From contig JAVJQK010000012.1 in the NCBI GenBank assembly GCA_040218145.1, forward strand, positions 1 through 64,000: a DNA stretch of 64,000 bases, in the 5' to 3' direction. The DNA is from Sandaracinaceae bacterium (GTDB lineage: Bacteria; Myxococcota_A; Polyangia; Polyangiales; Sandaracinaceae). Made by a program: the position numbers and the translations under genes. The notes below the pieces were generated by a model, which was not told where the DNA came from, did no database searches, and was given only the letters and a program-made list of their open reading frames with translations. This document shows positions 10,000 through 17,670 of the stretch, piece by piece. Numbering within the stretch: the first letter of the stretch is position 1; each line of letters begins with the position of its first letter.

Positions 10000-11715
10000 T
10001 CAGGCGATCAGCTTACCCGGGTTCATGATGCCCTCGGGGTCGAGCGCCGCCTTGGTGGCCGTGAGCACCGTCATGCCCAGCTCCCCCTTCTCGGCCGGGA
10101 GCCAGTCCGCGTGGTCGACCCCGACCCCGTGGTGATGGCTGATCGTGCCGCCGTTCTCGCTGATGGCGCGGCTCGCCGCCTCCTTGATGCGCCGCCACTG
10201 CCCGATCTCGTCGTCGAGGTCGCGGCTGAAGAGGAACGTGAAGTAGAGGCTCGTGCCCGAGAGGTACGTGTGGCTGATGTGGGCGAGCACCTGGCCGCGG
10301 TGGCCGCCGTCGGTGATCGCGCCGAGGATGGCGCCGCGCACCGCCCCGTAGAGGCGCGGCACGTTCGCCCACGTGGTCGACGTCTCGAGCGTGTCGATGC
10401 CCACCCCGTGGTCGAGGAGCGGGTCGCGGAAGTACGGCATCGAGAAGCGGTTCTCGTACCAGCTGTTGCCCGGCCCGCGCCCGACGAAGAGCCCGCCGCG
10501 GCGGGTGGCGATGGCGAACGCGTGCCGCCAGCTCATGCGCACGATGGACGCGGGGCCCTCGAAGCCGACCATCAGCACGCAGGGCGCGTCGAAGCCGACC
10601 TTGCCGAGCGCGCTCAGCGCGAGGTCCTGCGCCTTCGACGGCTTCAAGACCGCCTTGAACTGCCCGTAGAAGTGGGTCTCGGCCACGTCGCTCAGCCGGA
10701 GGGTCGAGACAGGCAACTCGGCTTGCGTGATCGCGCGCACGGCCTCGCTGCCGCTCTCCCAGTCGCGGAAGAGGAACGAGACGAAGTCGCGCGCCTCGGC
10801 CTGCTCGTGGATCTTGACCGTGGCCTCCGTGATGACGCCGAGCGCGCCCTCGGAGCCGGCGATGACCTGGTTGAGGTCCGGGCCCGCCGCGGACGCGGGG
10901 AACGGCTTGGTCTTCCACTCGCCCTTCGGCGTGGCCACGCGCGCCGCCACGAGCTGCTTGGCCGCCCCGCCGTAGCGGTTGGACTGCTGCCCGGCGCCTC
11001 GCGCCGCGATCCAGCCGCCCAGGGTGGAGAACTCGAAGGACTGCGGGAAGTGCCCGAGCGTGTAGCCGCGCGCGCCGAGGATCTCCTCGAGCTCGGGGCC
11101 GTAGATGCCCGCCTCGAAGGTCGCGGTGAGGCTCTTCTCGTCGAGATCGAGCAGGCGGTGCATGCGCGTCGTGTCGAGGGTCAGGACGCCCGCCTGGCCG
11201 CCGTCCTTGCGGGCCTCCACGCCGCCCACCACGCTCGAGCCGCCGCCGAAGGGCACCACCGCCACGCGCTGCTCGGCGCAGTAGGCGAGGATCTGCAGCA
11301 CCTCGTCGTGGCTCTCCGGATAGATGACCGCGTCCGGGGCCTCCGTGATCTCGCCCGAGCGGATCCGCACGAGATCGAAGTAGCTCTTGCCCACCGCGTG
11401 AAAGGCGCGCTCGTAGGCGTCGGTCTTCACGCGATGCTCGTCGGTGATGGCCCGCAGCTCGCCGACCACCTCGTCGCGCAGCTCCACGCCCGGGAGGCGC
11501 ACCGCGTCGAGGTCCTTGGGCGGCGTCCGGGGCAGCGTGCTGACCCCGAGGGCGTCCTCGACGAAGCGCCACACCTCGGCGTCGCGCCCGTGGAGATCGA
11601 AGGTCTGGGCCCGGAGACCCCACCCATTGAAACGAAGCGCGTCGCGGCGATATCGCATGAGGAGGCGAGCCTGCACTGGCCGGATGCCCTGGGCAACCGG
11701 CGTCTTGACTGACAT
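10000..11715 (-). CDS. FAD-linked oxidase, probable alkyldihydroxyacetonephosphate synthase
   Basis: A 571-residue flavoprotein of the VAO/FAD_binding_4 family. The FAD pyrophosphate loop PFGGGSSVVGG is at 156-166, a second cofactor region (FSTLGGWIAARGAGQQSN) lies further on, and the C-terminal SHHHGVG motif with its cluster of active-site His is typical of alkyl-DHAP synthase. That enzyme replaces the acyl chain of acyl-DHAP by a fatty alcohol to form the ether bond of ether lipids. Ether lipids are known from myxobacteria, which fits. The length matches bacterial homologues, with no peroxisomal extension. A related dehydrogenase (D-lactate or glycolate oxidase type) is less likely given the SHHHGVG motif. 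A methionine at residue 20 is a possible later start. Confidence 0.85.
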   Translation of the reverse strand: MSVKTPVAQGIRPVQARLLMRYRRDALRFNGWGLRAQTFDLHGRDAEVWRFVEDALGVSTLPRTPPKDLDAVRLPGVELRDEVVGELRAITDEHRVKTDAYERAFHAVGKSYFDLVRIRSGEITEAPDAVIYPESHDEVLQILAYCAEQRVAVVPFGGGSSVVGGVEARKDGGQAGVLTLDTTRMHRLLDLDEKSLTATFEAGIYGPELEEILGARGYTLGHFPQSFEFSTLGGWIAARGAGQQSNRYGGAAKQLVAARVATPKGEWKTKPFPASAAGPDLNQVIAGSEGALGVITEATVKIHEQAEARDFVSFLFRDWESGSEAVRAITQAELPVSTLRLSDVAETHFYGQFKAVLKPSKAQDLALSALGKVGFDAPCVLMVGFEGPASIVRMSWRHAFAIATRRGGLFVGRGPGNSWYENRFSMPYFRDPLLDHGVGIDTLETSTTWANVPRLYGAVRGAILGAITDGGHRGQVLAHISHTYLSGTSLYFTFLFSRDLDDEIGQWRRIKEAASRAISENGGTISHHHGVGVDHADWLPAEKGELGMTVLTATKAALDPEGIMNPGKLIA

Positions 11716-11866
11716 TCTCTGCGCCCTACAGTCTTCGCGCCCATGCCTGCGTCCTGACCTGGGGGCGCGTTCGACCCGAACCGGTTAGCCTGAACGGGTC
11801 AGGATTTTCGTGGACGGCCTCCACGCTCAAACCAAGGGTTCCGCTCGAAAGAGGTGGTAGGAACCC

Positions 11867-12526
11867 ATGACCTTGGCACTCATGACCGACCTGAACCGAG
11901 AGCCCACCGTCGACCGTTACGCCGAGGCGGACGTGCCGACCGAGTACGGCCTGTTCAAGCTGATCGTCTACCGCGAGCGGGGCACCAAAGACCTCGTCGA
12001 GCATGTGGCAGTGGTGAAAGGCGACGTCGCCGGCAAGCACGGCGTGCACATCCGCGTCCACTCCGAGTGCCTCACCGGCGAGGTCCTGCACTCCCTGAAG
12101 TGCGACTGCCGCGAGCAGCTCGACTTCGGCCTGCGCCACATCAGCGACGAGGACCACGGCGCCGTGCTCTACCTCCGCCAGGAGGGCCGCGGCATCGGGC
12201 TCGGCAACAAGATCAAGGCGTACGCGCTGCAGCAGCGCGGCATCGACACCGTCGACGCCAACCGCATGCTCGGCTTCGACGACGACCTGCGCCGCTACCA
12301 GGTCGCGACCGACATGCTCCAGGACCTCGCGGTCGAGTCGGTGGTGCTGCTCACCAACAACCCCGCCAAGGTCGACGCGCTCCGCGACGACGGCGTCAAG
12401 GTGAGCGGCCGGCTCCCCGTCCACATCGAGCCGAACGAGCACAGCCGCGACTACCTGCTGACCAAGCGCGCCCGCATGGGCCACATGCTCGGCAACCTCG
12501 GCGAGCTGCTCCTCGACGCCGAGTAG
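11867..12526 (+). CDS. ribA: GTP cyclohydrolase II
   Basis: A 219-residue stand-alone GTP cyclohydrolase II, the first committed enzyme of riboflavin synthesis, which opens GTP to diaminohydroxy-ribosylaminopyrimidinone phosphate plus formate. The zinc-ligand set is visible (C at the start of CLTGEVL, then CDC in LKCDCREQLDF), as are the signature RQEGRGIGL and the tail LTNNPAK. There is no N-terminal DHBP synthase (RibB) domain, so it is monofunctional. A second ATG six codons in is an alternative start. The 150 bp upstream do not contain a recognisable FMN riboswitch, and no other rib gene is nearby. Confidence 0.95.
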   Translation: MTLALMTDLNREPTVDRYAEADVPTEYGLFKLIVYRERGTKDLVEHVAVVKGDVAGKHGVHIRVHSECLTGEVLHSLKCDCREQLDFGLRHISDEDHGAVLYLRQEGRGIGLGNKIKAYALQQRGIDTVDANRMLGFDDDLRRYQVATDMLQDLAVESVVLLTNNPAKVDALRDDGVKVSGRLPVHIEPNEHSRDYLLTKRARMGHMLGNLGELLLDAE

Positions 12527-12555
12527 CCCCGACCCGCAGCGAGTAGACTGGGGGC

Positions 12556-13821
12556 GTGCGCGTCCTCCCCCGCTGGGTCTTCTTCGCCGCGCTCGCGTCG
12601 AGCCCGTGGCTGGGCTGCTTGCCCGGGGAGCCGGCCGAGCAGGCCGCGCGCGCGTCCATTCGTGACGGAGTCGACGACCCCGGCGACCCCGCCGTCGTCG
12701 CCATCGTCGACGAGATCGGCGCCCTGCGCTGCACGGGCACCGTCGTCCAGGAGCGCGTCGTGTTGACGGCCGCCCACTGCGTGCCCGCGGATCCCGCGTC
12801 GCGCTTCGTCGTCTTCGGCCCGTTCGTCGAGGGTGATCCGGTCGCGCTGCTCGACGCCGTCGCGCACCCGGGCTGGAGTGGCGACGCCGACGGCGACGTG
12901 GGGCTCCTGCTCCTGGCCGAGCCCGCCGCCGCCGCGCCGGTCCCGCTCGCGCTCGACGGCGCGCTCGTCGCCGCTCCGCCCGTCTCGGTGCGCCTGGTCG
13001 GCTACGGGCTCACCGCGGCGGGCGCGGGCGACGACGACCGAAAGCGCGAGGGCCGCGCGGTGACGACCGAGGTCAGCCCGGGGCACGTCGTGCTCGGCCC
13101 CGACCCTTCCCTCGCGTGCAACGGCGACTCGGGCGGCCCCGTCCTGGTGACCACGGCCGAGGGCGAAGCGGTGGCGGCGGTGATCAGCCGCGGCGACGCG
13201 GCGTGCAGCACGCGGAGCCGCGCCGCGCGCCTCGACGCGAGCTTCGAGGGCTTCCTGCGGCCCACGCTCGAGGGCTGGGCCGCCGCGGCGCGCGCCACGG
13301 GAGACGCCTGCCTCTACCCGGAGCACTGCGCCGACGGCGTCTGCGTGGAGGCGCCCGACGAGCCGCGCCTCCGCTACTGCGACGCGCCGTGCGAGGCCGA
13401 CCCCGACTGCCCCGACGCCATGCGCTGCGCAGCGGGTCGCTGCGGCTACCCGACGCCGAGCCCCGGCGCGTTCGGCGGGGCCTGCGCCGTCGACGACGAC
13501 TGCCTCGAGGGCGAGTGCCTGCGCGAGGACCGGATCTGCAGCGCCCGCTGCGTGACCGGCCGCGGCGACTGCCCGCGCGGCGCCACGTGCGCACACCTCG
13601 GCGGCATCGACTTCTTCTGCGTCCCGGATCCTGCGCCCTCCGGCTGCGCGGTCGGCGTGGAAACGCGAACGCGCCCACCGGCCTGGCCGATGGGCGCGCT
13701 GCCGCTCGTCTGGCTCCTCTTCAGAAGGCCTTGGGCGAGGCGTCGAGCGCGACCTCCTCGGGGCTCGGCAGATCGGTCTTCACCTCGACCGTCTTCTGCC
13801 CCCACCGCGTGCGACCGGTGA
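12556..13821 (+). CDS. Trypsin-like serine protease lipoprotein with MYXO-CTERM-like tail
   Basis: A 421-residue exported protein starting at GTG 12556. The signal peptide ends SPWLGC (lipidated Cys21). The protease domain (about 37-245) has the triad His74 (LTAAHC), Asp114 (DGDVGLL) and Ser192 (CNGDSGGP), so it looks active. Residues 250-370 are a Cys-rich segment with several CxxxxDC-like pairs. The end (SGCAVG, hydrophobic PLVWLLF, then RR...RRR) resembles the Gly-Cys/TM/Arg sorting tail found on myxobacterial surface proteins. The final 100 bp overlap the convergent CreD gene, giving about 30 extra Arg/Ser/Pro-rich residues after the Arg cluster. The substrate is unknown. Confidence 0.85.
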   Translation: MRVLPRWVFFAALASSPWLGCLPGEPAEQAARASIRDGVDDPGDPAVVAIVDEIGALRCTGTVVQERVVLTAAHCVPADPASRFVVFGPFVEGDPVALLDAVAHPGWSGDADGDVGLLLLAEPAAAAPVPLALDGALVAAPPVSVRLVGYGLTAAGAGDDDRKREGRAVTTEVSPGHVVLGPDPSLACNGDSGGPVLVTTAEGEAVAAVISRGDAACSTRSRAARLDASFEGFLRPTLEGWAAAARATGDACLYPEHCADGVCVEAPDEPRLRYCDAPCEADPDCPDAMRCAAGRCGYPTPSPGAFGGACAVDDDCLEGECLREDRICSARCVTGRGDCPRGATCAHLGGIDFFCVPDPAPSGCAVGVETRTRPPAWPMGALPLVWLLFRRPWARRRARPPRGSADRSSPRPSSAPTACDR

Positions 13822-15073
13822 TCTGCATCATCACGAAGAGCGTCAGGATGGCGCCGATGGTGATGGCGAGGCCGGTGAAGCCCTCCCACATGAACGTGTA
13901 GGAGAAGAGCACGAGGTAGAGCAGCTGGCTGATCCCGATGTGCTGCAGGGCGAAGCGCCACCCCGTGAAGAGCCGCGCGTAGGTCGTGACCAGCACGAGC
14001 GAGACCCCGGCGCTGATGGCGAAGGACGCGCCGATCTCGAGGTGATCGACCAGGTAGGCGAAGAGCAGGTGGAAGGCGAAGAAGCTCGTGCCGAGGAAGA
14101 AGTAGTGCATCGGGTGCAGGTCCTTCTTGCGCGCCATCGCCAGGATGCCGACCACGAAGAAGAAGAAGAGCAGGCCGACGGGGGCGAAGAAGGTGATGCG
14201 CGCCGCGAGCGGGCCGGGGTTGACGCGGTTGGGCATCTCGACGCCGATCGGGCGGTTGGCGATCAGGCTCTCGAAGCTCCACACGCCGCGCCAGTGGCCG
14301 CCCTCGGTGCCGTGCTCGGTGGGGCTGAGCGTGTCCTCGGGGAAGTCGACCTCGTCGAAGTCCGTGGTGATGGCGAGCCGGAAGTTGCGGACCCGGGAGG
14401 TGCCCGCCGCCATGCGGTAGCGCCAGGTCTCGGTGCCGCGGCTCCGGTAGGTCACGCGATAGGTGCGCGACTCGCCCGGCGCGAGCTGCCCCGACCAGGT
14501 GGCCTGCTCCGCCGCGATCTCGAACTCGACGCTCTCCCCGCGCTCGTCCTCGACGCCGAAGCCGTCGTAGACCGCGTTCGGCACCCCGCCCGCGTACCCA
14601 CTCCGGCTCGACGCGAGCCAGTCGGGATCGGCGGCCCGCGAGGAGAGCGGGAAGGCGAAGTGCACCGTGCGCGCCTCCTCCGTGTCGTTGCGGAAGGTGT
14701 AGCGGCCGTCGAGCTCGACCGTGTACGTCGGGTACCAGGAGAGCCCGCGGCGGCGGTGCTCGAGCGACAGATCGACGTCGATGTCGGTGCCGACCAGCTC
14801 GAGCGGCACGTGCGTCGTCTCGGGGCGCTGGGACTGGATCTGCTGCGTGGTCCCGTCGGGGTTGGTGACCGTGCGCTGCTCGTCGACGAGCCGGACGTCC
14901 TCATACGTGGCGCGCGGCTGCCCCTGCTCGGCCGGCGCCCCCCAGAGCTGGTGCACGTCCCCGTTGCCGGTCATCCCGGAGTCGTCCGAGCGGACCAGCA
15001 GGGTCGAGCCGAGCACCACCCACGCGAAGGTGCACCCGAGCCATACCGCGGCGATTCCGAAGAGTCTCTTCAT
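13721..15073 (-). CDS. creD: CreD-like inner membrane protein
   Basis: A 450-residue membrane protein. The start was taken at the ATG ending at 15073, which gives an N-terminal membrane helix (GIAAVWLGCTFAWVVLGSTLL); the upstream extension has no such character. A large non-membrane domain (about 30-300) is followed by five or six closely spaced helices at about 305-425 (ARITFFAPVGLLFFFFVVGIL, FFLGTSFFAFHLLFAYLVDH and others). This is the CreD family layout: a periplasmic domain then a C-terminal helix bundle. In enterobacteria CreD is part of the CreBC regulon and affects envelope integrity; here no CreBC is adjacent, so the role is inferred by family only. It converges on and overlaps the serine protease gene by 101 bp. 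Confidence 0.85.
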   Translation of the reverse strand: MKRLFGIAAVWLGCTFAWVVLGSTLLVRSDDSGMTGNGDVHQLWGAPAEQGQPRATYEDVRLVDEQRTVTNPDGTTQQIQSQRPETTHVPLELVGTDIDVDLSLEHRRRGLSWYPTYTVELDGRYTFRNDTEEARTVHFAFPLSSRAADPDWLASSRSGYAGGVPNAVYDGFGVEDERGESVEFEIAAEQATWSGQLAPGESRTYRVTYRSRGTETWRYRMAAGTSRVRNFRLAITTDFDEVDFPEDTLSPTEHGTEGGHWRGVWSFESLIANRPIGVEMPNRVNPGPLAARITFFAPVGLLFFFFVVGILAMARKKDLHPMHYFFLGTSFFAFHLLFAYLVDHLEIGASFAISAGVSLVLVTTYARLFTGWRFALQHIGISQLLYLVLFSYTFMWEGFTGLAITIGAILTLFVMMQITGRTRWGQKTVEVKTDLPSPEEVALDASPKAF

Positions 15074-15191
15074 GCGTCTCTGCCTCCCGATGTCCTTTGT
15101 ACGCGGCGCAGGGCGCGACGTTCCGACGCGGGCGAGGAGAGACGATGGACCAATTGTGGCGAACTGATGGCGGCGAACTGATGGCGGCGGA

Positions 15192-15878
15192 TCAGTGCAG
15201 CGCGCCCCCGTGCCCGCTGCTGCGAAGCTCCGCGAGCATGTCCACCAGCGCGTCGTGAACGCGCGCCAGCCGCACCTTGACGTCCACCGCCTCGAGCAGC
15301 TGCTGTCGCACCGCCGGCTCCGACACCAGCCGGTCGGCGATGCGATCGGCGAGGACGCCGGGCGGGGTGCTCGCCTCGATGCCGAGGTGGAAGTCCGGGT
15401 AACGCTCACGCACCAGCGCCACCACGGACGAGGCGGTCGCGATCACCGGCGTGGTCAGCTTCTGGATCGCGTCCGGGTGCGTCACGCGGTCGTCGAGCCG
15501 CACGGCCTTGGCGCGCCGGTAGGAGAGGCCCTCGGTCGGCAGCTCCTCGAGCTTCACGCGGCTCAGCCCGTGCAGGAGCAGATCGAAGCGTCCGTCGTCG
15601 CGGCGCTGCCAGTCGAGGATGCGCCCCGCGCCCGCGATCTCGTGGATCTCCGGGCTGCCCTCGTAGTCGTCCTCCCAGTCCCCGCGCAGGAGCGTGACGG
15701 CCATCGCCATCGGCCCCTTCGACACGCAGTCCTCCATCATCTCCCGGTACCGCTCCTCGAAGAGGTGCAGCGGGAGGGTGGAGCCCGGGAAGAAGACCAC
15801 CCGGGGGAGCGGGAAGACCGGCAAGTCGGCGAGCTCCTGGTCGGTCAGGGGCTCCGTCTCTTCGGGGAGCTCGATCAT
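15192..15878 (-). CDS. Lon N-terminal (substrate-binding) domain protein
   Basis: A 228-residue protein made almost entirely of a LON substrate-binding domain: PVFPLPRVVFFPGSTLPLHLFEERYREM is the classic opening, followed by the beta-rich middle (GAGRILDWQRRDDGRFDLLLHG) and a C-terminal helical part. There is no AAA+ or protease domain, so it is not the Lon protease. Stand-alone proteins of this type are common, but their role is poorly known. The start codon lies 2 bp after the folE stop, so the two genes are almost certainly translated from one mRNA. I see no catalytic residues. Confidence 0.88.
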   Translation of the reverse strand: MIELPEETEPLTDQELADLPVFPLPRVVFFPGSTLPLHLFEERYREMMEDCVSKGPMAMAVTLLRGDWEDDYEGSPEIHEIAGAGRILDWQRRDDGRFDLLLHGLSRVKLEELPTEGLSYRRAKAVRLDDRVTHPDAIQKLTTPVIATASSVVALVRERYPDFHLGIEASTPPGVLADRIADRLVSEPAVRQQLLEAVDVKVRLARVHDALVDMLAELRSSGHGGALH

Positions 15879-15880
15879 CT

Positions 15881-16465
15881 CTACATGCCTCGGCCAGTGA
15901 TTTGAATGGCGCTGAGCAGCTGTTGCTGGAGCGACGGATCGTGACTCATCGACCCCGCGAACGCGAGCGTCGTGGCCCGTGCCGCGTGGCGTCGATCCCC
16001 CCGCGCCGTCATGCACGTGGGAGCTAGGTCCACGACCGCGCCTGCGCCACGCGCGCCGAGGTGCTCGACGAGCGCCTCCGCGATGTCGCGTCCGAGGTCT
16101 TCTTGCAGGCGCAGCCGGCGGGAGAGCGCGTCGACGAGGCGACCGAGCGCCCCGAACCCGACCACGCGCTCTCCCGGGAAGTAGCCCACGTGCACGACCC
16201 CCGACGCCGGCATGAGGTGATGCGGACACATCGTCGCCGCCGCGAGGTCGGTCACGACCACCAGGCCGGGGGCGTCGGAGGCCGTCGCGTCCGAGAGGAT
16301 GTGCGCGGGGTCGGCGGCGTAGCCGGAGAGCAGGTCGTCGGCCCACGCCTCGGCCACGCGACGCCCGGTCCCTTCGAGCTCCGGATCGTCCCCGACCGGC
16401 GCCCCGACGGCGCGCAAGAACGCTTCGATCGCGCGCGCGGCGCCCTCGAGATCGCGCTCGGCCAC
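15881..16465 (-). CDS. folE: GTP cyclohydrolase I
   Basis: A 194-residue GTP cyclohydrolase I (type IA), which converts GTP to 7,8-dihydroneopterin triphosphate at the start of tetrahydrofolate and tetrahydropterin synthesis. The zinc and catalytic motifs are MCPHHLMP (Cys and two His) and PTCMTARGDR, which supplies the second Cys and the conserved Arg-Gly. The usual CEHH is CPHH here, a tolerated variant. The protein is slightly shorter than the enterobacterial enzyme because the N-terminal extension is short. It is followed 2 bp later by the Lon-N-domain protein and preceded, about 10 bp away on the same strand, by the MerR regulator, so all three may form one operon driven by the MerR promoter. 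Confidence 0.9.
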   Translation of the reverse strand: MAERDLEGAARAIEAFLRAVGAPVGDDPELEGTGRRVAEAWADDLLSGYAADPAHILSDATASDAPGLVVVTDLAAATMCPHHLMPASGVVHVGYFPGERVVGFGALGRLVDALSRRLRLQEDLGRDIAEALVEHLGARGAGAVVDLAPTCMTARGDRRHAARATTLAFAGSMSHDPSLQQQLLSAIQITGRGM

Positions 16466-16474
16466 GTGGTGTGC

Positions 16475-17026
16475 CTACTCGCAGCCCCAGAGCAGGCGCA
16501 TCGCCCGGGGCAGGTCGCCCCGGTTCATCACGTCGCAGTCGCAGCAGTTCTTGGGGAAGCTCCGCGACTCACACCCCTGGCACTCCTGGATGATGGCGAC
16601 GGTCTGGGCGAGCTCCTCGCGCAGGCGACGGAGCACGGCGATCTTGCGCTGCATCTCGTCGATCTGCCCCTCGAGCACCTGCTGCATGGCGAGGCTCGCC
16701 TTCTCGGGGGAGGGGTGCTCTCGCTTCAGCTCGAAGAGGGCGCGGATGTCGTTGAGCGAGAGCCCCGCCTCGCGCAGGTCCATGATGAGCTGGAGCTTCG
16801 CGAGGTTGTCCTTGCCGAAGAGCCGGTGGCCCCCTTCACTCCGCGTCTCGGGACAGAGGACGCCCGCCTCTTCGTAGAAGCGAACGGTCCGAACGGTGGT
16901 GTCACAGGCCCGGGCGAGGTCGCCGGTCGTGAGATGACGCAGCCTGTCGCAGGAGACCTCGGGGCCGCTCGACGGGTCGTCGTCGACGTCCGGGGTGCTG
17001 TCAGCTGCGGTGTTCTCGGCGGCCAT
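16475..17026 (-). CDS. MerR-family regulator with Cys-rich C-terminus
   Basis: A 183-residue regulator. After an acidic N-terminal tail of about 30 residues comes the MerR winged helix (LTTGDLARACDTTVRTVRFYEEAGVL, then GGHRLF) at about 31-100, a long dimerisation coil (105-145), and a C-terminal cluster of cysteines (149, 152, 161, 162, 164 and 182). A Cys cluster in this position is where MerR proteins bind metals or Fe-S clusters, so a metal or redox signal is a reasonable inference. It lies just upstream of folE on the same strand. Its own promoter has a dyad between -35 and -10, as expected for autoregulation by a MerR protein. Confidence 0.92.
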   Translation of the reverse strand: MAAENTAADSTPDVDDDPSSGPEVSCDRLRHLTTGDLARACDTTVRTVRFYEEAGVLCPETRSEGGHRLFGKDNLAKLQLIMDLREAGLSLNDIRALFELKREHPSPEKASLAMQQVLEGQIDEMQRKIAVLRRLREELAQTVAIIQECQGCESRSFPKNCCDCDVMNRGDLPRAMRLLWGCE

Positions 17027-17072
17027 GATCGTCTCTCCGCTGGATTTTCTTCGGATTTTCCAGCGTTCCGGT

Positions 17073-17108
17073 CTCGAAGATATAGGAATTCGAGGGGCGA
17101 GGTGTCAA
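17073..17108 (-). promoter_or_regulatory. Promoter and probable MerR operator upstream of the MerR gene
   Basis: Read on the minus strand there is a perfect -35 TTGACA (17103-17108), an 18-bp spacer and a -10 TATATC (17079-17084). A dyad CTCGAA-N10-TTCGAG covers 17073-17094, overlapping the -10. A lengthened spacer with an internal dyad is the arrangement MerR proteins use to retwist promoters. The expected transcript would start about 45 bp before the ATG. Confidence 0.6.
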
Positions 17109-17271
17109 CCGCGGGGCGATGCGCCGCAGGGGGCGGAATCAACTTCAACGGAACTTTGTGGCCCTCGAGGGGAAACCGCCAGGGGGATGCGGCGATGAAC
17201 CGGCAAACCCCCCAGATGGGTCGTCCTTGCGACCCGAGAGTCCCGTTCGATATTCTCCCCGGAGGTCTTCC

Positions 17272-17670
17272 ATGAGCACCCCCATCAAGCCCCCCGGTGG
17301 TTCCCCTGAAGGGGGCCCCGAGTCGGCTGAGGCACCAGACGAGAGCGGCAGCGATGTCGGCGAGCTTCGAGACATGGTCTCGGAGAGCGGCGCGTCGGAG
17401 CGCGCCGTGTCCGATGGAGTCGTGTCCGAGAGCGCGGCCGCGTCCGCCAACACGCCCATCGACGCGCTCCGCGCCGACGTCGCGTCCGGCCGGCTCGACG
17501 CCGACCAGGCGATGGAGCGTCTCGTTCATCGCGCCCTCGCGAGCGCGCCGGGTCTCGACGAGTCCCAGCGCGCCGCCCTCGAAGCCCAGCTTCGGGAGGC
17601 GCTCGCGGAAGATCCGACCCTGATCGCCCTGCGGAAGGATCTCCAGCGTGCTTCTCCTTCGAAGCCTTGA
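17272..17670 (+). CDS. Acidic hypothetical protein, first gene of PEGA run
   Basis: A 132-residue protein. The start ATG at 17272 is preceded by a good Shine-Dalgarno (CCGGAGG). The first 65 residues are low-complexity (Pro, Gly, Ser, Glu); the second half (about 66-125) is a compact helical domain with LDADQAMERLVHRAL and SQRAALEAQLREAL, reminiscent of small helical-pair regulators or chaperone-like proteins but not assignable. No signal peptide is present, unlike the following genes. The 3' end overlaps the next gene by 23 bp, so translation is coupled. Function unknown. Confidence 0.7.
   Translation: MSTPIKPPGGSPEGGPESAEAPDESGSDVGELRDMVSESGASERAVSDGVVSESAAASANTPIDALRADVASGRLDADQAMERLVHRALASAPGLDESQRAALEAQLREALAEDPTLIALRKDLQRASPSKP

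Noticed and set aside
11716-11866. FMN riboswitch upstream of ribA
   Set aside because: The conserved AGGGCAGGGTG-like core was not found; only a weak GACCCG/CGGGTC pair is present.
15192-15878. Lon protease
   Set aside because: Only the N-terminal substrate domain is present; no AAA+ or peptidase domain follows.
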